From positions 1 through 39,809 of the forward strand of contig JAQGHE010000045.1 of NCBI GenBank assembly GCA_028288985.1: a DNA stretch of 39,809 nucleotides, given 5' to 3'. Shown here piece by piece: positions 1 through 9,695 of this stretch. Made by a program: the position numbers and the translations under genes. Source of the stretch: Candidatus Saccharimonadota bacterium. GTDB lineage: Bacteria; Patescibacteriota; Saccharimonadia; Saccharimonadales; UBA10212. The notes below the pieces were generated by a model. That model was not told the DNA's origin. It saw only the letters and a list, made by a program, of their open reading frames with translations, and ran no database searches. Each line of letters starts with the position of its first letter. Position 1 is the stretch's first letter.

Positions 1-132
1 GTCGTTGAATGGATTGATGAAATCCATCATGCTGACTCCGTATTGACCCAAGGTAGAACCGACAGGCGGGGCTGCACTGGCCTGTCCACCTTTAATTTTC
101 ATTTTTAAACTTGCTTTTACTTGTTTAGCCAT
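1..132 (-). CDS. rplK: 50S ribosomal protein L11, N-terminal part (truncated by window edge)
   Basis: Reverse-strand translation MAKQVKASLKMKIKGGQASAAPPVGSTLGQYGVSMMDFINPFND matches the L11 N-terminal pattern (AxPAPPVGxxLGQxGVxxMxF); adjacent to nusG/secE. Confidence 0.93.
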   Translation of the reverse strand, partial: MAKQVKASLKMKIKGGQASAAPPVGSTLGQYGVSMMDFINPFND

Positions 133-141
133 AAATTTCTC

Positions 142-378
142 CTACGCTTCTTTCATATATGCCGCTTCGCGAGCATTAATTCCATTTACAAATTCCCTAC
201 AAAGTACGCTGAGGTTCATATAGGACTCGTGCTCCGGGCTTCCTGGATCCAGTGTCTCCATATGGCGTTCAGCTTCGTCTCTAATTACCTCTAAGCCTGG
301 AGCGTCAAAAGCATGTCGTGCAGCCACGGCCTGTTCCTCTAATAATGTTAGAAGACTTTTCTTGGGTGCTGTTTCCAT
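142..378 (-). CDS. hypothetical small protein inserted between nusG and rplK
   Basis: 78-aa ORF that starts 3 nt after the nusG stop and ends 9 nt before rplK, same strand. Confidence 0.7.
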   Translation of the reverse strand: METAPKKSLLTLLEEQAVAARHAFDAPGLEVIRDEAERHMETLDPGSPEHESYMNLSVLCREFVNGINAREAAYMKEA

Positions 379-380
379 AA

Positions 381-923
381 CTAAACTCTCTTCACCTGCA
401 GGCCATCTAGTTCCACAGGAGTTTCGCGGCCGAACATATTAACCAATACTTTAAGTTTACCCTTCTGGGCGTCGATCTCGTTAATAGCACCATCAAAGCC
501 CTTAAATGGCCCGTCGACGATGCTGACAACTTCACCTACTCGGTAGTCAAACTTGTGCTTGGGCTCTTCGCGGCCCATGCGCTTCATAATTTTGGCGATC
601 TCGTCAGTCTCCACCATGGTCGGCTCTGTGCCGGTGCCTACGAATCCGGTGACGTTAGGTGTATTGCGCACAATGTACCAGGCGTCTTCAGATAACTTCA
701 TCTCTACCAATACATACCCCTGGAAAATACGCTTCTCTACGACTTTTCGCTTGCCGTTTTTGATCTCGATCATCTTTTCCTTAGGAACTAGGACCTGGAA
801 GATCTTATCGCCCATATCCAGACTTTCCGCACGCTGGCGGATGCTTTCGGCTACCTTCTCTTCGTAACCGCTGTAGGTATGGATGGCGTACCACTGTTTA
901 CTCTCGTCGTAACGTTTATTCAC
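381..923 (-). CDS. nusG: transcription termination/antitermination protein NusG
   Basis: WYAIHTYSGYEEKV, PGYVLVEM-like (FQGYVLVEM), GEVVSIVDGPFKGFDG KOW motif. Confidence 0.97.
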   Translation of the reverse strand: MNKRYDESKQWYAIHTYSGYEEKVAESIRQRAESLDMGDKIFQVLVPKEKMIEIKNGKRKVVEKRIFQGYVLVEMKLSEDAWYIVRNTPNVTGFVGTGTEPTMVETDEIAKIMKRMGREEPKHKFDYRVGEVVSIVDGPFKGFDGAINEIDAQKGKLKVLVNMFGRETPVELDGLQVKRV

Positions 924-933
924 TGTTGACCTC

Positions 934-1359
934 TTACTTTAAAACTAAGTTCTTAAACACAATATCAAGTAGCTTGTCTACTACGGCGACCATGGCCCCG
1001 AATACGGTGGCGAAGATAAACACGGCGCCAGTTAGCCGCCAGGTTTCTCTGCGGCTGGGCCAAGTAACTTGCCGCACTTCGCGCCAGGCATTTACGAAGT
1101 AGCTTGGCGCTAGCCAGCCTAGCCATTTCGCCAGGAATCTCCCGGCTGCCCTTACGGGTTTAGGGATCCTGCTGGCCGGAATTCGCAAACGTTTAACAGG
1201 CCTAGCAGCTTTTGACAGGGCTTTTCTTACTCTACGGGGTTTTTCGCGCTCAGCCTTGGCCTGTGCTGCCTCAGCACGCTGCCGGAGCGTGGGTGCTGAT
1301 TTTCTAATCCTAGGATTTTTGCGCGGACTGGCGCTTGGCACGTGGCTTCCCCTTTGCAT
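934..1359 (-). CDS. secE: preprotein translocase subunit SecE with long basic N-terminal extension
   Basis: C-terminal NAWREVRQVTWPSRRETWRLTGAVFIFATVFGAMVAVVDKLLDIVF is typical SecE; upstream of nusG. Confidence 0.92.
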   Translation of the reverse strand: MQRGSHVPSASPRKNPRIRKSAPTLRQRAEAAQAKAEREKPRRVRKALSKAARPVKRLRIPASRIPKPVRAAGRFLAKWLGWLAPSYFVNAWREVRQVTWPSRRETWRLTGAVFIFATVFGAMVAVVDKLLDIVFKNLVLK

Positions 1360-1383
1360 AAAAAAACCTACAGTTAAGTAGGT
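1360..1383 (-). terminator. Rho-independent terminator-like hairpin abutting secE start
   Basis: Minus strand ACCTAC-TTAACT-GTAGGT followed by T7, then directly ATG of secE. Confidence 0.65.
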
Positions 1384-1428
1384 GCTATCAAGTCAATACT
1401 AACCTATTACTTATTCTTTTGCAACACC

Positions 1429-2127
1429 TTAGCTTGGCATAATTACAGGATGATAACTTTTAACAAGTTTTTGCCGTGCCCTGGCGTCGGGGATAGCTGT
1501 TTTTAGATCGTCCCAGAAAGCCTTTCCGTGATTGAGATGTTTGGTGTGCACTAGCTCATGCAGAATCACGTAATCTATCAATTCCCAGGGAAGCTGCATC
1601 AGAAAGAAGTTCAGGGTTATTATTTTATCGCTGCTACAGCTGCCCCATCTGGAAGTCAATTTCTTGATGACGACTTGCCTGAAATCGTATCCATATTTTT
1701 CCGCAAGCTGAGCGGTGCGGCCCGGTAGCAGTTTTGAAGCCTCACTCCTAAGGGCTCGCTCCGCGGCTTTGGTGATTGCGGACTGTAGCCGGGCGGTATC
1801 AACCGGCTGGGGAGATTTTATTATGATTTCATTGGTACTTAATCTGGTAGAAATACGTTCCGAAGGTGATACTACTACGTTTAATCTATAGCTTTTGCCA
1901 ATACGGTCGCCGCTTTTTAAGCCCGGTCGGGCGGCGACTCTATGTTTAGTTATCCATTCCTGACGGCTCTTGGCAAAAGTTAAGCCGGCTGAATATGGAA
2001 CCCAGGCCGGTATGCCTACCCGCACGCTGCCGTCTGCTGTGATGCTGAGTCGGATATTCTTGGTGCCTCGTCGCTTGGCAACCAAAACCTCGCCCAGGTC
2101 CTCTACTATAAAAATTTTCTGCGGCAT
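1429..2127 (-). CDS. YgjP/DUF45-type metallopeptidase
   Basis: HELVHTKHLNHGKAFW zinc motif, TSRWGSCSS motif typical of the YgjP-like family; TAATG overlap with upstream gene. Confidence 0.88.
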   Translation of the reverse strand: MPQKIFIVEDLGEVLVAKRRGTKNIRLSITADGSVRVGIPAWVPYSAGLTFAKSRQEWITKHRVAARPGLKSGDRIGKSYRLNVVVSPSERISTRLSTNEIIIKSPQPVDTARLQSAITKAAERALRSEASKLLPGRTAQLAEKYGYDFRQVVIKKLTSRWGSCSSDKIITLNFFLMQLPWELIDYVILHELVHTKHLNHGKAFWDDLKTAIPDARARQKLVKSYHPVIMPS

Positions 2128-2786
2128 TAACGTATGGAGATATTGCGGCGGCTAAGATCAACCCGTCCGGCCAGGGGGTTGGGGACCAGGTTTATGAGTT
2201 CGGGCTTAGCGACATTGCTTTGCACCTGCTGGCTGGAGGCCAAGCCCATCTGATAAAGTTTGTTGATAATGGCGCCCTTTTGAGTGGTGAAGGTATGTTT
2301 ACCGCTGATAACCAGGTAATCCTCTCCCTGGGGGTTCTGCATACCTCCGATGTGGCTATTGAATGAAGCTTGAGTATGGGGCTGGGAGAATTTATCATCA
2401 CTGGTGCGTCGGTCGCGGTTCTCGAGGCGGTTAAAAGCGCTATCAGGATCGATCTGTATCCAGACAAGCATGAACTCCGCTTTATGTTTTTTTGCGGTTT
2501 CGCGCAGTTTGCGGCGCTGGGCCAGTCGAAGGGCATTTGCGTCGTATATCACGCTCACCCCGGCACTTAGGAATTCCTCAGTCATATAGTTCATCAGGTG
2601 CGAGACTACAGAATTTTCCTGAGCATCGTATCTTGGGGTTTGGAATAGTTCGCTGCGGATTCTATCGGCGTTTACATGAGCGATTTCAAGTACATCGTTT
2701 AAGTGGCGGGCTACATAGGACTTGCCGGAGCCAGGAAAGCCGTAGACGCAGATCAAAACCGGTTTTGACAGTGCGACTTTATTCAT
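2127..2786 (-). CDS. P-loop kinase (AAA_33/zeta-toxin-like ATPase)
   Basis: Walker A GFPGSGKSYVARHL, DANALRLAQRRKLRE, NRDRRTSDD. Confidence 0.75.
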   Translation of the reverse strand: MNKVALSKPVLICVYGFPGSGKSYVARHLNDVLEIAHVNADRIRSELFQTPRYDAQENSVVSHLMNYMTEEFLSAGVSVIYDANALRLAQRRKLRETAKKHKAEFMLVWIQIDPDSAFNRLENRDRRTSDDKFSQPHTQASFNSHIGGMQNPQGEDYLVISGKHTFTTQKGAIINKLYQMGLASSQQVQSNVAKPELINLVPNPLAGRVDLSRRNISIR

Positions 2787-2920
2787 CTTTCAAATAATAT
2801 CACCGAAGGCTCGTATAGATAAAGTGTTAGAGCTTTAACAATAAAACAAAGATCGGGACAATCGCTCGCAGAACTTATATCAAATTTAAAATAACCTACC
2901 GTTGGCAGGCTATTTTACTT

Positions 2921-2996
2921 TGGCAGGGGAGACAGGACTTGAACCTGCGACCCTCGGTTTTGGAGACCGATGCTCTACCAGCTGAGCTACTCCCCT
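2921..2996 (-). tRNA. tRNA-Trp(CCA)
   Basis: AGGGGAG...CTCCCCT acceptor, anticodon loop CTCCAAA, T-arm GGTTCAAGTCC, encoded 3' CCA. Confidence 0.95.
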
Positions 2997-3151
2997 TTAG
3001 GCCAATCTATATTTTAAGGTAATGGCTCCAAAACTGCGATACTTCTGTAAAGATTCTTACAATATGGTTGTGCTTAAGGTGATGACCATCTATAATAAAA
3101 AACAACAAAAAAGGGTAAGCGGAAAGAAATAAAAAGGATTTACTACACGCA

Positions 3152-4354
3152 ATGAGGGTTTTGATGCTTGGCTGGGAGCTGCCACCCAATAACAGTGGTG
3201 GTCTGGGGGTAGCTTGCCTTCAGCTGTCACGCGCCATGGCTGCTGCCGGCGCCGACATAGATTTCATACTTCCCTATCCGCACGAACCTAAATATGACTT
3301 TATGCGGGTGACTTCCGCGCACCGGGCCGGCTCCTCAATAGTTAACCGGGTGAACGCCTACGACAGCTTCCGCTACATCTTAGAGGATGGCAGCTATATT
3401 GATCTTGGCATTCACGATCAGCAGACGGCCTATGCCTTAATGGTAGGCAAATTGGTAGAGCAGATGGAGTTTGACGTTATACACGCCCACGACTGGTTAA
3501 CTTTCCGGGCGGCCCTGCTGGCTCGCGAGAAGTCCGGCGTACCACTGATCCTGCATGTTCATTCCATAGAGCGCGATCGGGCGGGCGGTAACCCCGGCAA
3601 CCCGCTAGTCCGGGAAATCGAGGCTACTTCCATGCTTCTGGCGGATCATGTCATTGCTGTTAGCCAGCGCACCAAGGATTTGATAATAGAGGATTACGCT
3701 ATTCCGGCTGATAGGATCGAGGTTATCCATAACAGCACGGATGTGTGGGATGTCGAGGCCTTGGATACCGATAATGCCTACGGTTACCTGGCTGATATGA
3801 AGGCCTGCGGCTGGAAAGTAATTGTTAATGTGGGCCGACTGACCGTTCAAAAAGGACTGCCGCACTTGGTGCGTGCCGCGGCGGAAGTCGTTAAGCGTGA
3901 GCCAAAAACCATATTCCTGCTGGTTGGCGATGGAGAACAGCGCGATGAACTGATTGAGCTGGCCGCAGAGCTGGGGATATCAAAAAACGTAGTCTTTACC
4001 GGTTTCCAAAGGGGTAAGCGCTGGCGTGATGCCTATAGCGTGGCTGACCTTTTTGTCATGCCTTCCGTCTCGGAACCTTTTGGTCTGACCCCCTTTGAGG
4101 CTACGGCTTACGGGACGCCCAGCCTGATAAGCAAACAATCCGGGGTTTCCGAAGTTTTTCGCAGCTGCCTTAAAGTTGATTTCTGGGACGAACATGAAAT
4201 GGCCAACCAGATTGTCGGCGTAATCCGTAATCAATCCTTAGCAGCCGAATTGCACGCCAACGCCTGGCAGGAATACCAGAAGCTCAGCTGGAGTAAGGCC
4301 GCCGATAAAATAATGGACCGCTACCGGCACTTTACGCAGAGAGTAGCGGCATGA
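3152..4354 (+). CDS. glycosyltransferase (glycogen/starch synthase-like, GT4/GT5 fold)
   Basis: MRVLMLGWELPPNNSGGLGVA N-terminus, VGRLTVQKGLPHLVRA, PSVSEPFGLTPFEATAYGTPSL motif; ATGA overlap with GH57. Confidence 0.88.
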   Translation: MRVLMLGWELPPNNSGGLGVACLQLSRAMAAAGADIDFILPYPHEPKYDFMRVTSAHRAGSSIVNRVNAYDSFRYILEDGSYIDLGIHDQQTAYALMVGKLVEQMEFDVIHAHDWLTFRAALLAREKSGVPLILHVHSIERDRAGGNPGNPLVREIEATSMLLADHVIAVSQRTKDLIIEDYAIPADRIEVIHNSTDVWDVEALDTDNAYGYLADMKACGWKVIVNVGRLTVQKGLPHLVRAAAEVVKREPKTIFLLVGDGEQRDELIELAAELGISKNVVFTGFQRGKRWRDAYSVADLFVMPSVSEPFGLTPFEATAYGTPSLISKQSGVSEVFRSCLKVDFWDEHEMANQIVGVIRNQSLAAELHANAWQEYQKLSWSKAADKIMDRYRHFTQRVAA

Positions 4355-5550
4355 GTAAATCCATAGTCCTCTATATGCACGCCCACCAGCCCTGGCGGCT
4401 GCGCCATTACACTATTTTTGACGCCGCCTCTGACCATAATTACTTCGATACTGACGATCAGCCGGAATACGCCAATCAGAAGATTCTGCAAAAAGTCGCC
4501 CATAAATCATACATTCCAACAAACAACTTGCTGAAGGATCTGCTTGCGCGGCACCCCGAGTTCAAGCTGAACCTTTCGATTACCGGCCTGCTAATCGAAC
4601 AGCTGGAGCGCTGGGCTCCGGAGGTACTACGCAGCTTTCAGGATCTGACGGCCACCGGCCGGGTAGAAATTGCCGCCGAGACTTACTACCACAGCTTGGC
4701 TTTCTTTTATGATCGGGATGAGTTTGAGCGCCAGGTGCAGATGCACAAGGAGAAAATAGAGCAGCTATTCGGCCAGACACCAAAGGTAATTAGAAATACG
4801 GAGCTGGCCTACAACAACGATCTGGCGCGCTGGGCGGAAGACGCCGGTTATAAGGGGATTCTAGCCGAGGGCTGGGACCCGGTACTGGGCTGGCGCAGCC
4901 CCAATTTTATGTACCGGCCGGCCGGAACTCAAAACATCAAGCTGATGCTAAAGAACTACCGGGTCAGCGATGACATCGCCTTTCGTTTCGGTGACAGCAA
5001 CTGGGAGCAGTGGCCGCTAACCAGCGATAAGTTCGCCCACTGGCTCAACGAAACCCACGACGCCGATATGTTCAACCTATTTATGGACTACGAAACCTTC
5101 GGAGAGCATCAATGGGAAGACAAAGGTATCTTTGAGTTTCTGGAGCACCTGCCGGATAAATGGCTGTCAAAAGAAGGTAACGGTTTTTTGACCTTTTCTG
5201 ACGCTATCGAGCGCTTTGAACCAAAGGACGAGATAGATATGCCCGATACCGTAACCTGGGCCGACACGGAGCGCGATTTAACCGCCTGGACGGGTAACAA
5301 TATGCAGCGCCAGGCCATCGCCAATTTATACGAATTGAAAGACAAAATAATGTCCACGGGAGATCTGAAGCTGATAGACGACTGGCGGCGCCTGCAAACC
5401 AGCGATCACTTTTACTATATGTGCACCAAATGGTTCAACGACGGCGATGTGCATGCTTATTTTAGCCCCTACAACTCGCCGTACGACGCCTTCATCAACT
5501 TTATGAACGTTTACCATGATATGACTTGGCGTCTTAAGGAAGCGGGGTAA
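4351..5550 (+). CDS. glycoside hydrolase family 57 (alpha-amylase/glucan-active)
   Basis: HAHQPWRLRHYTIFD, ELAYNNDLARWAEDAGYKGILAEG, FMDYETFGEHQW motifs. Confidence 0.92.
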   Translation: MSKSIVLYMHAHQPWRLRHYTIFDAASDHNYFDTDDQPEYANQKILQKVAHKSYIPTNNLLKDLLARHPEFKLNLSITGLLIEQLERWAPEVLRSFQDLTATGRVEIAAETYYHSLAFFYDRDEFERQVQMHKEKIEQLFGQTPKVIRNTELAYNNDLARWAEDAGYKGILAEGWDPVLGWRSPNFMYRPAGTQNIKLMLKNYRVSDDIAFRFGDSNWEQWPLTSDKFAHWLNETHDADMFNLFMDYETFGEHQWEDKGIFEFLEHLPDKWLSKEGNGFLTFSDAIERFEPKDEIDMPDTVTWADTERDLTAWTGNNMQRQAIANLYELKDKIMSTGDLKLIDDWRRLQTSDHFYYMCTKWFNDGDVHAYFSPYNSPYDAFINFMNVYHDMTWRLKEAG

Positions 5551-5552
5551 CT

Positions 5553-7484
5553 ATGGGCAGGCCGGTGGTGTTAAGCAACGGGCATATCCTTGTCGGGCTC
5601 AATGACTACGGCACGGTGCACGATTTTTATTATCCATATGTGGGCCTAGAGAATTTGACTACTTCCCGAAACCTCAACCACAAGATAGGCGTATGGGCTA
5701 ACGATAAGTTCTCTTGGTTGGACGATGGCAGTTGGAAAATAAACATGGACTTTGAAGAGGATGCCTTAGTTAGCGACATAACCGCCGAAAGCGACAACTT
5801 GAAAGTTAAACTGCACTTCAGCGACTTCGTGGACAACCACTACCCTGCCTTTTGCCGGATCATTAATATCGAAAATACCAGCGATCAAAAGGCGGACATA
5901 AGAGTCTTTACTCACCAGGCATTTCAAATTTCCAGGGCCGGACGCAGCGATACGGCTCTTTACGTCCCGGAGGGCAAATATTTGCTTGATTACAAGGGTT
6001 GGTCGACGCTGCTGATCTATTCAGAGACTGAAGACGGCGAAGCTTTTGATCAGTTTGCCGTCGGAAATTATGGGATAGAGGGTAAAGAGGGCACCTTCCG
6101 CGACGCCGAGGACGGCGAGTTGTCCGGCAGCTTAGTAGAACATGGCGGCGTAGATTCCGTGATGCGCCTGCGTTTTGAGCTGGAGCACGGACAATCAGCC
6201 AAAGGACACTATTGGGTAATTGCTTCCGGCTCGCAAATTGACGCTGAGGCTATTCATCAGGCACTCCTCAATAAAGGCATCGAGAGTCGTCTGGAGGCCA
6301 CCAGACAATCCTGGAATGATTGGCTGGCCACTGCCAAGCCGAAGCTGGACGGCGTTGACGAAAAGTATCGGCGGCTTGCCAAAAAATCACTGCTGATAGT
6401 TAAAGCGCACTTTGATAAGCACGGTGGGGTTATCGCCAGCAGTGATAGCAGCATCTATAACTATGGCCGGGACTACTACTGTTACGTTTGGCCACGGGAC
6501 GGCGCTTATGCCCTCCTGCCCCTCATCGAGCTTGGCTACAAAGAAGAGGCCAAGAAATTCTTTGAGTTCTGTGCAGACACTATGCACCCGGATGGGTACA
6601 TGATGCACAAGTACCAGCCAGACCGGGCTATCGGCAGCACCTGGCACCCCCAGCTTCACCAAAACCATCCGGAATTACCGATTCAAGAGGATGAGACGGC
6701 CGGAGTTATATATGCCTTAAGCCGCTATCTGGAAGTTTCGGGGGATAAGGACTTCGTACGGGATCATTACCGGAATTTCATAAAGCCGGCCGGTGATTTT
6801 ATGGCTAAGTTCATAGACGAGTCCACCAGCTTGCCCCATGCCAGCTACGATTTATGGGAAGAGCGTTTCGCAACCCATAGCTACACCGTGTTTATAACCA
6901 TCTGCGCGCTGCGCAAAGCCGCAGCTATCGCCAGGCTATTTAATTTTGATGAAGATGGGCAGAAATGGGAGGAGGCGGCTGATAAAATCCACGGCGGGCT
7001 TCAGCTGCTATTTAACCCTGAGGGTGAATACATAAGAAAAAGCGTGCTTTTAAAGCCCGGCGGTGATTTAGAGTTTGATAATACTTTGGATGCTTCCAGC
7101 GCCTATGGAGCGCTTCTTTACATGGATAATGCGCTTCAGAGCGAAGAGCTAAGCTCTACCATACAGGCCATAGAAAAGACTCTGCTCAATTCCTCCCCTT
7201 CCGGCGGCATTCCCAGATATGAAAACGATAATTACTTTCTGACGAAGAAATACCTCGGCAATCCCTGGATTATAACCACCCTATGGCTAGCCCAGTACTA
7301 TATAAGGAAAAATCAGCCGGATAAGGCCCGAGAGCTTCTGGACTGGGTCTCAGACCGGGCCGGAACAAGCGGTATGCTGGCAGAACAGGTAGATCCTGAA
7401 ACCGGTTTCGCACTTGGGGTTAACCCGTTGGTATGGAGCCACTCCACCTTTGTAGAAACGGCGATATTGCTGGCAGACTCTTAA
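5553..7484 (+). CDS. glycoside hydrolase family 15 (glucoamylase-like)
   Basis: YCYVWPRDGAYALLPLIELG, LWEERFATHSYT, NPLVWSHSTFVETAILL. Confidence 0.92.
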   Translation: MGRPVVLSNGHILVGLNDYGTVHDFYYPYVGLENLTTSRNLNHKIGVWANDKFSWLDDGSWKINMDFEEDALVSDITAESDNLKVKLHFSDFVDNHYPAFCRIINIENTSDQKADIRVFTHQAFQISRAGRSDTALYVPEGKYLLDYKGWSTLLIYSETEDGEAFDQFAVGNYGIEGKEGTFRDAEDGELSGSLVEHGGVDSVMRLRFELEHGQSAKGHYWVIASGSQIDAEAIHQALLNKGIESRLEATRQSWNDWLATAKPKLDGVDEKYRRLAKKSLLIVKAHFDKHGGVIASSDSSIYNYGRDYYCYVWPRDGAYALLPLIELGYKEEAKKFFEFCADTMHPDGYMMHKYQPDRAIGSTWHPQLHQNHPELPIQEDETAGVIYALSRYLEVSGDKDFVRDHYRNFIKPAGDFMAKFIDESTSLPHASYDLWEERFATHSYTVFITICALRKAAAIARLFNFDEDGQKWEEAADKIHGGLQLLFNPEGEYIRKSVLLKPGGDLEFDNTLDASSAYGALLYMDNALQSEELSSTIQAIEKTLLNSSPSGGIPRYENDNYFLTKKYLGNPWIITTLWLAQYYIRKNQPDKARELLDWVSDRAGTSGMLAEQVDPETGFALGVNPLVWSHSTFVETAILLADS

Positions 7485-7489
7485 GAGGT

Positions 7490-7693
7490 TTATCTGCGCT
7501 TAGGTACTACGTTGCGGCCAAGATTCTTCTTGGTTTCAACTTGTTTGGCGATGACCCGTTTTACGGGGCAATACTTATTAAGCTCCACTTTATCCGGTGT
7601 GTTCATCGTATTCTTGGTGGAATAGTAGTGACGCTGCGAGCATGCTTCGCAGGTTAGTCCTATGATTTTTCGTTTGTCGCCTTTTTTAGCCAT
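7490..7693 (-). CDS. rpmG: 50S ribosomal protein L33 with C-terminal extension
   Basis: IGLTCEACSQRHYYSTKNTMNTPDKVELNKYCP. Confidence 0.9.
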   Translation of the reverse strand: MAKKGDKRKIIGLTCEACSQRHYYSTKNTMNTPDKVELNKYCPVKRVIAKQVETKKNLGRNVVPKRR

Positions 7694-7764
7694 AAAAAAA
7701 TACCTTTTCGGTTAATGCAATTATAACAGATGTGACTGGGTTTGGGCAAGATGAATTAGAGCAG

Positions 7765-9444
7765 TTAATTTGCGTCGGCTATAACTTGGCTTGGGGCGAT
7801 TTTAATTTCGGCACCGGCCAGCTTGCTCACAAAGTAACTATCGTGAGAAATATAGATTATGGCTCCGGTATAGTTTTGCAGGGCCAGCTCTAATTCTTCG
7901 ATGGATGGCAGATCCAGGTGGTTTGTGGGCTCATCCAGGATTAAGAGATTGGGTTCGCTAGCCAGCATACTTATTATCTGGAAACGGGCCTTTTGGCCGC
8001 CGCTTAAACTGCCAACCAGCTGGCGATAGTCTATAGAAGCATCAAATAAGTAGCTTGATAGCAGCTGCCTGATCTTTTGATCGGCTATCTTCTGGCCCTT
8101 TTCGTTATATACCTGCTCGATAGCTTCCGCTAGCGTAACCTTAAAGTATTTCTGGTCAATTTCCTGCTCGTACACACCAAAGCGCGTCTTAGTGTTGATC
8201 TCTATTTCTCCGTCGAAGCAATTCGACCCGGCGGAGGCTTCTTGGGACTTCGCAAGTATGTACTTTAAAAGAGTAGTTTTACCAGCCCCGTTTCGACCGT
8301 GCAGCCGAACTCTGTCGCCTGCTGAAACAGAGAACGACACGTCGCTAAATAACGGCTGCCCGTAACCCAGGGAAAGGCCGGTAACCTTTAACAGTTCCTG
8401 CCTGCGGTGTTGGGCATCCATGCCAACCAGCTTGATGTTGGTGTCCTTATATTTAGAGTAGCGCTCCGTCATCTTGTGGTTTAGTTCTGTCGCGGAGTTC
8501 TGATCGATCCAAAACGAAGGTTTAGCAATCTTCTCTAACTCGCGAAGCTGCTTTTTGGCTCTTTCTTCCATGACCACAAAGGGATTTTTCTTATCGGCCG
8601 TGCCTCCCCACGAGGCTTTTTTACTGCGGGCGTAGGCAATCTGCTTCTTTAAATTGGTAATCGTTTGCTGGGCAACCTCATACTGACTCATCCCGGCAAC
8701 CGTGTTGGCACTGTTCATCTTCAAGTAAGCTTTGTAGTTACCGCGGTAAGAAAAGGCCTTCTTGTCTTTGATCTCGATGATTCTATCTGCCTCATTCAGC
8801 ACGTCCCGGTCGTGGGTAACGATAACCAGTGTAGATTTAGCTGCTTTCATCCAGTCGATAAAAGCGTCTTTGGCTATGTAGTCCATGTGGTTGGTGGGTT
8901 CATCTATAAGGGCTAGGCTGGCATTGGATTCCTGTACTTTGACCAGCTCCACAAAGCGCTTTTGGCCGCCGGAGAGGGCAGATAGAGGGCCGCGGGCACT
9001 GGCTTCGGGTATCTGATAGTGCTGCAGAGCGTTTATAACTTTTTGCTCGATCGTGTAGTAGCCCAGATGATCAAACTGCTCGATGGCCTCGGAGTATTTA
9101 TTGATCTTGCTTATATCACTGCCCATGTGGCCGGGGTAAGTTTCGATTATGGTGTGAAGCTTTGTGTAGCTGGGAAGAGCTGAGAGGATATAGCTAAGAC
9201 AATCCTGGCTGTGGGCATCAGCATGCTCCTGGGCTGTCATCACTACTGTGGTACCCCTGGAAGTTGATACGGAACCGTCAAAATCATCATCCTCTTGGGC
9301 CAGCATTCGAAGCAGCGTAGTTTTGCCCACTCCGTTTCTGCCGATTATGGCAATCTGCTCGCCCTGCTCAATAGAAATATCCAGCTGTTCAAACAGCTTC
9401 TTGGATCCCAGAGTTTTACTATCTATCTCAGCTTTTAATAACAT
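7765..9444 (-). CDS. ABC-F family ATPase (ribosome-associated, duplicated ABC domains)
   Basis: GRNGVGKTTLLRML, LSGGQKRFVELVKV, GRNGAGKTTLLKYI, LSGGQKARFQII, LILDEPTNHLD. Confidence 0.93.
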   Translation of the reverse strand: MLLKAEIDSKTLGSKKLFEQLDISIEQGEQIAIIGRNGVGKTTLLRMLAQEDDDFDGSVSTSRGTTVVMTAQEHADAHSQDCLSYILSALPSYTKLHTIIETYPGHMGSDISKINKYSEAIEQFDHLGYYTIEQKVINALQHYQIPEASARGPLSALSGGQKRFVELVKVQESNASLALIDEPTNHMDYIAKDAFIDWMKAAKSTLVIVTHDRDVLNEADRIIEIKDKKAFSYRGNYKAYLKMNSANTVAGMSQYEVAQQTITNLKKQIAYARSKKASWGGTADKKNPFVVMEERAKKQLRELEKIAKPSFWIDQNSATELNHKMTERYSKYKDTNIKLVGMDAQHRRQELLKVTGLSLGYGQPLFSDVSFSVSAGDRVRLHGRNGAGKTTLLKYILAKSQEASAGSNCFDGEIEINTKTRFGVYEQEIDQKYFKVTLAEAIEQVYNEKGQKIADQKIRQLLSSYLFDASIDYRQLVGSLSGGQKARFQIISMLASEPNLLILDEPTNHLDLPSIEELELALQNYTGAIIYISHDSYFVSKLAGAEIKIAPSQVIADAN

Positions 9445-9489
9445 CGCTCAACAATGATAACAGAGGAGGCAATACAGGTACGATCAAAA

Positions 9490-9564
9490 TGGAGCCGTGA
9501 TCGGGACTTGAACCCGAGACCCCCTCCTTACCATGGAGGTGCTCTACCGCTGAGCTATCACGGC
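9490..9564 (-). tRNA. tRNA-Thr(GGT)
   Basis: GCCGTGA...TCACGGC acceptor, loop ATGGTAA, T-arm GGTTCAAGTCC, encoded CCA. Confidence 0.95.
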
Positions 9565-9695
9565 CCGTTCCAAACTTGCACTATCGGTCTTGTTTCGCAT
9601 GACTCTGCAAAAGTTTCGACTTATAGCCGGGCTTTCTCCTCTAAATTTTGTAAGCTACATTGCCTGCAAAATTTGTAACCACAGAGGCTATTCTA

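Noticed and set aside
2127-2786. Zeta-toxin/antitoxin system reading of the P-loop kinase plus YgjP-like peptidase pair
   Set aside because: No small antitoxin-like partner; the neighbouring gene is a housekeeping-type YgjP metallopeptidase, so a generic AAA_33 kinase is the safer call.
9643-9674. AAATTTTG...CAAAATTT inverted repeat upstream of tRNA-Thr(GGT)
   Set aside because: AT-only 8-bp arms with 16-nt loop; weak structure that could arise by chance in an intergenic AT-rich stretch.
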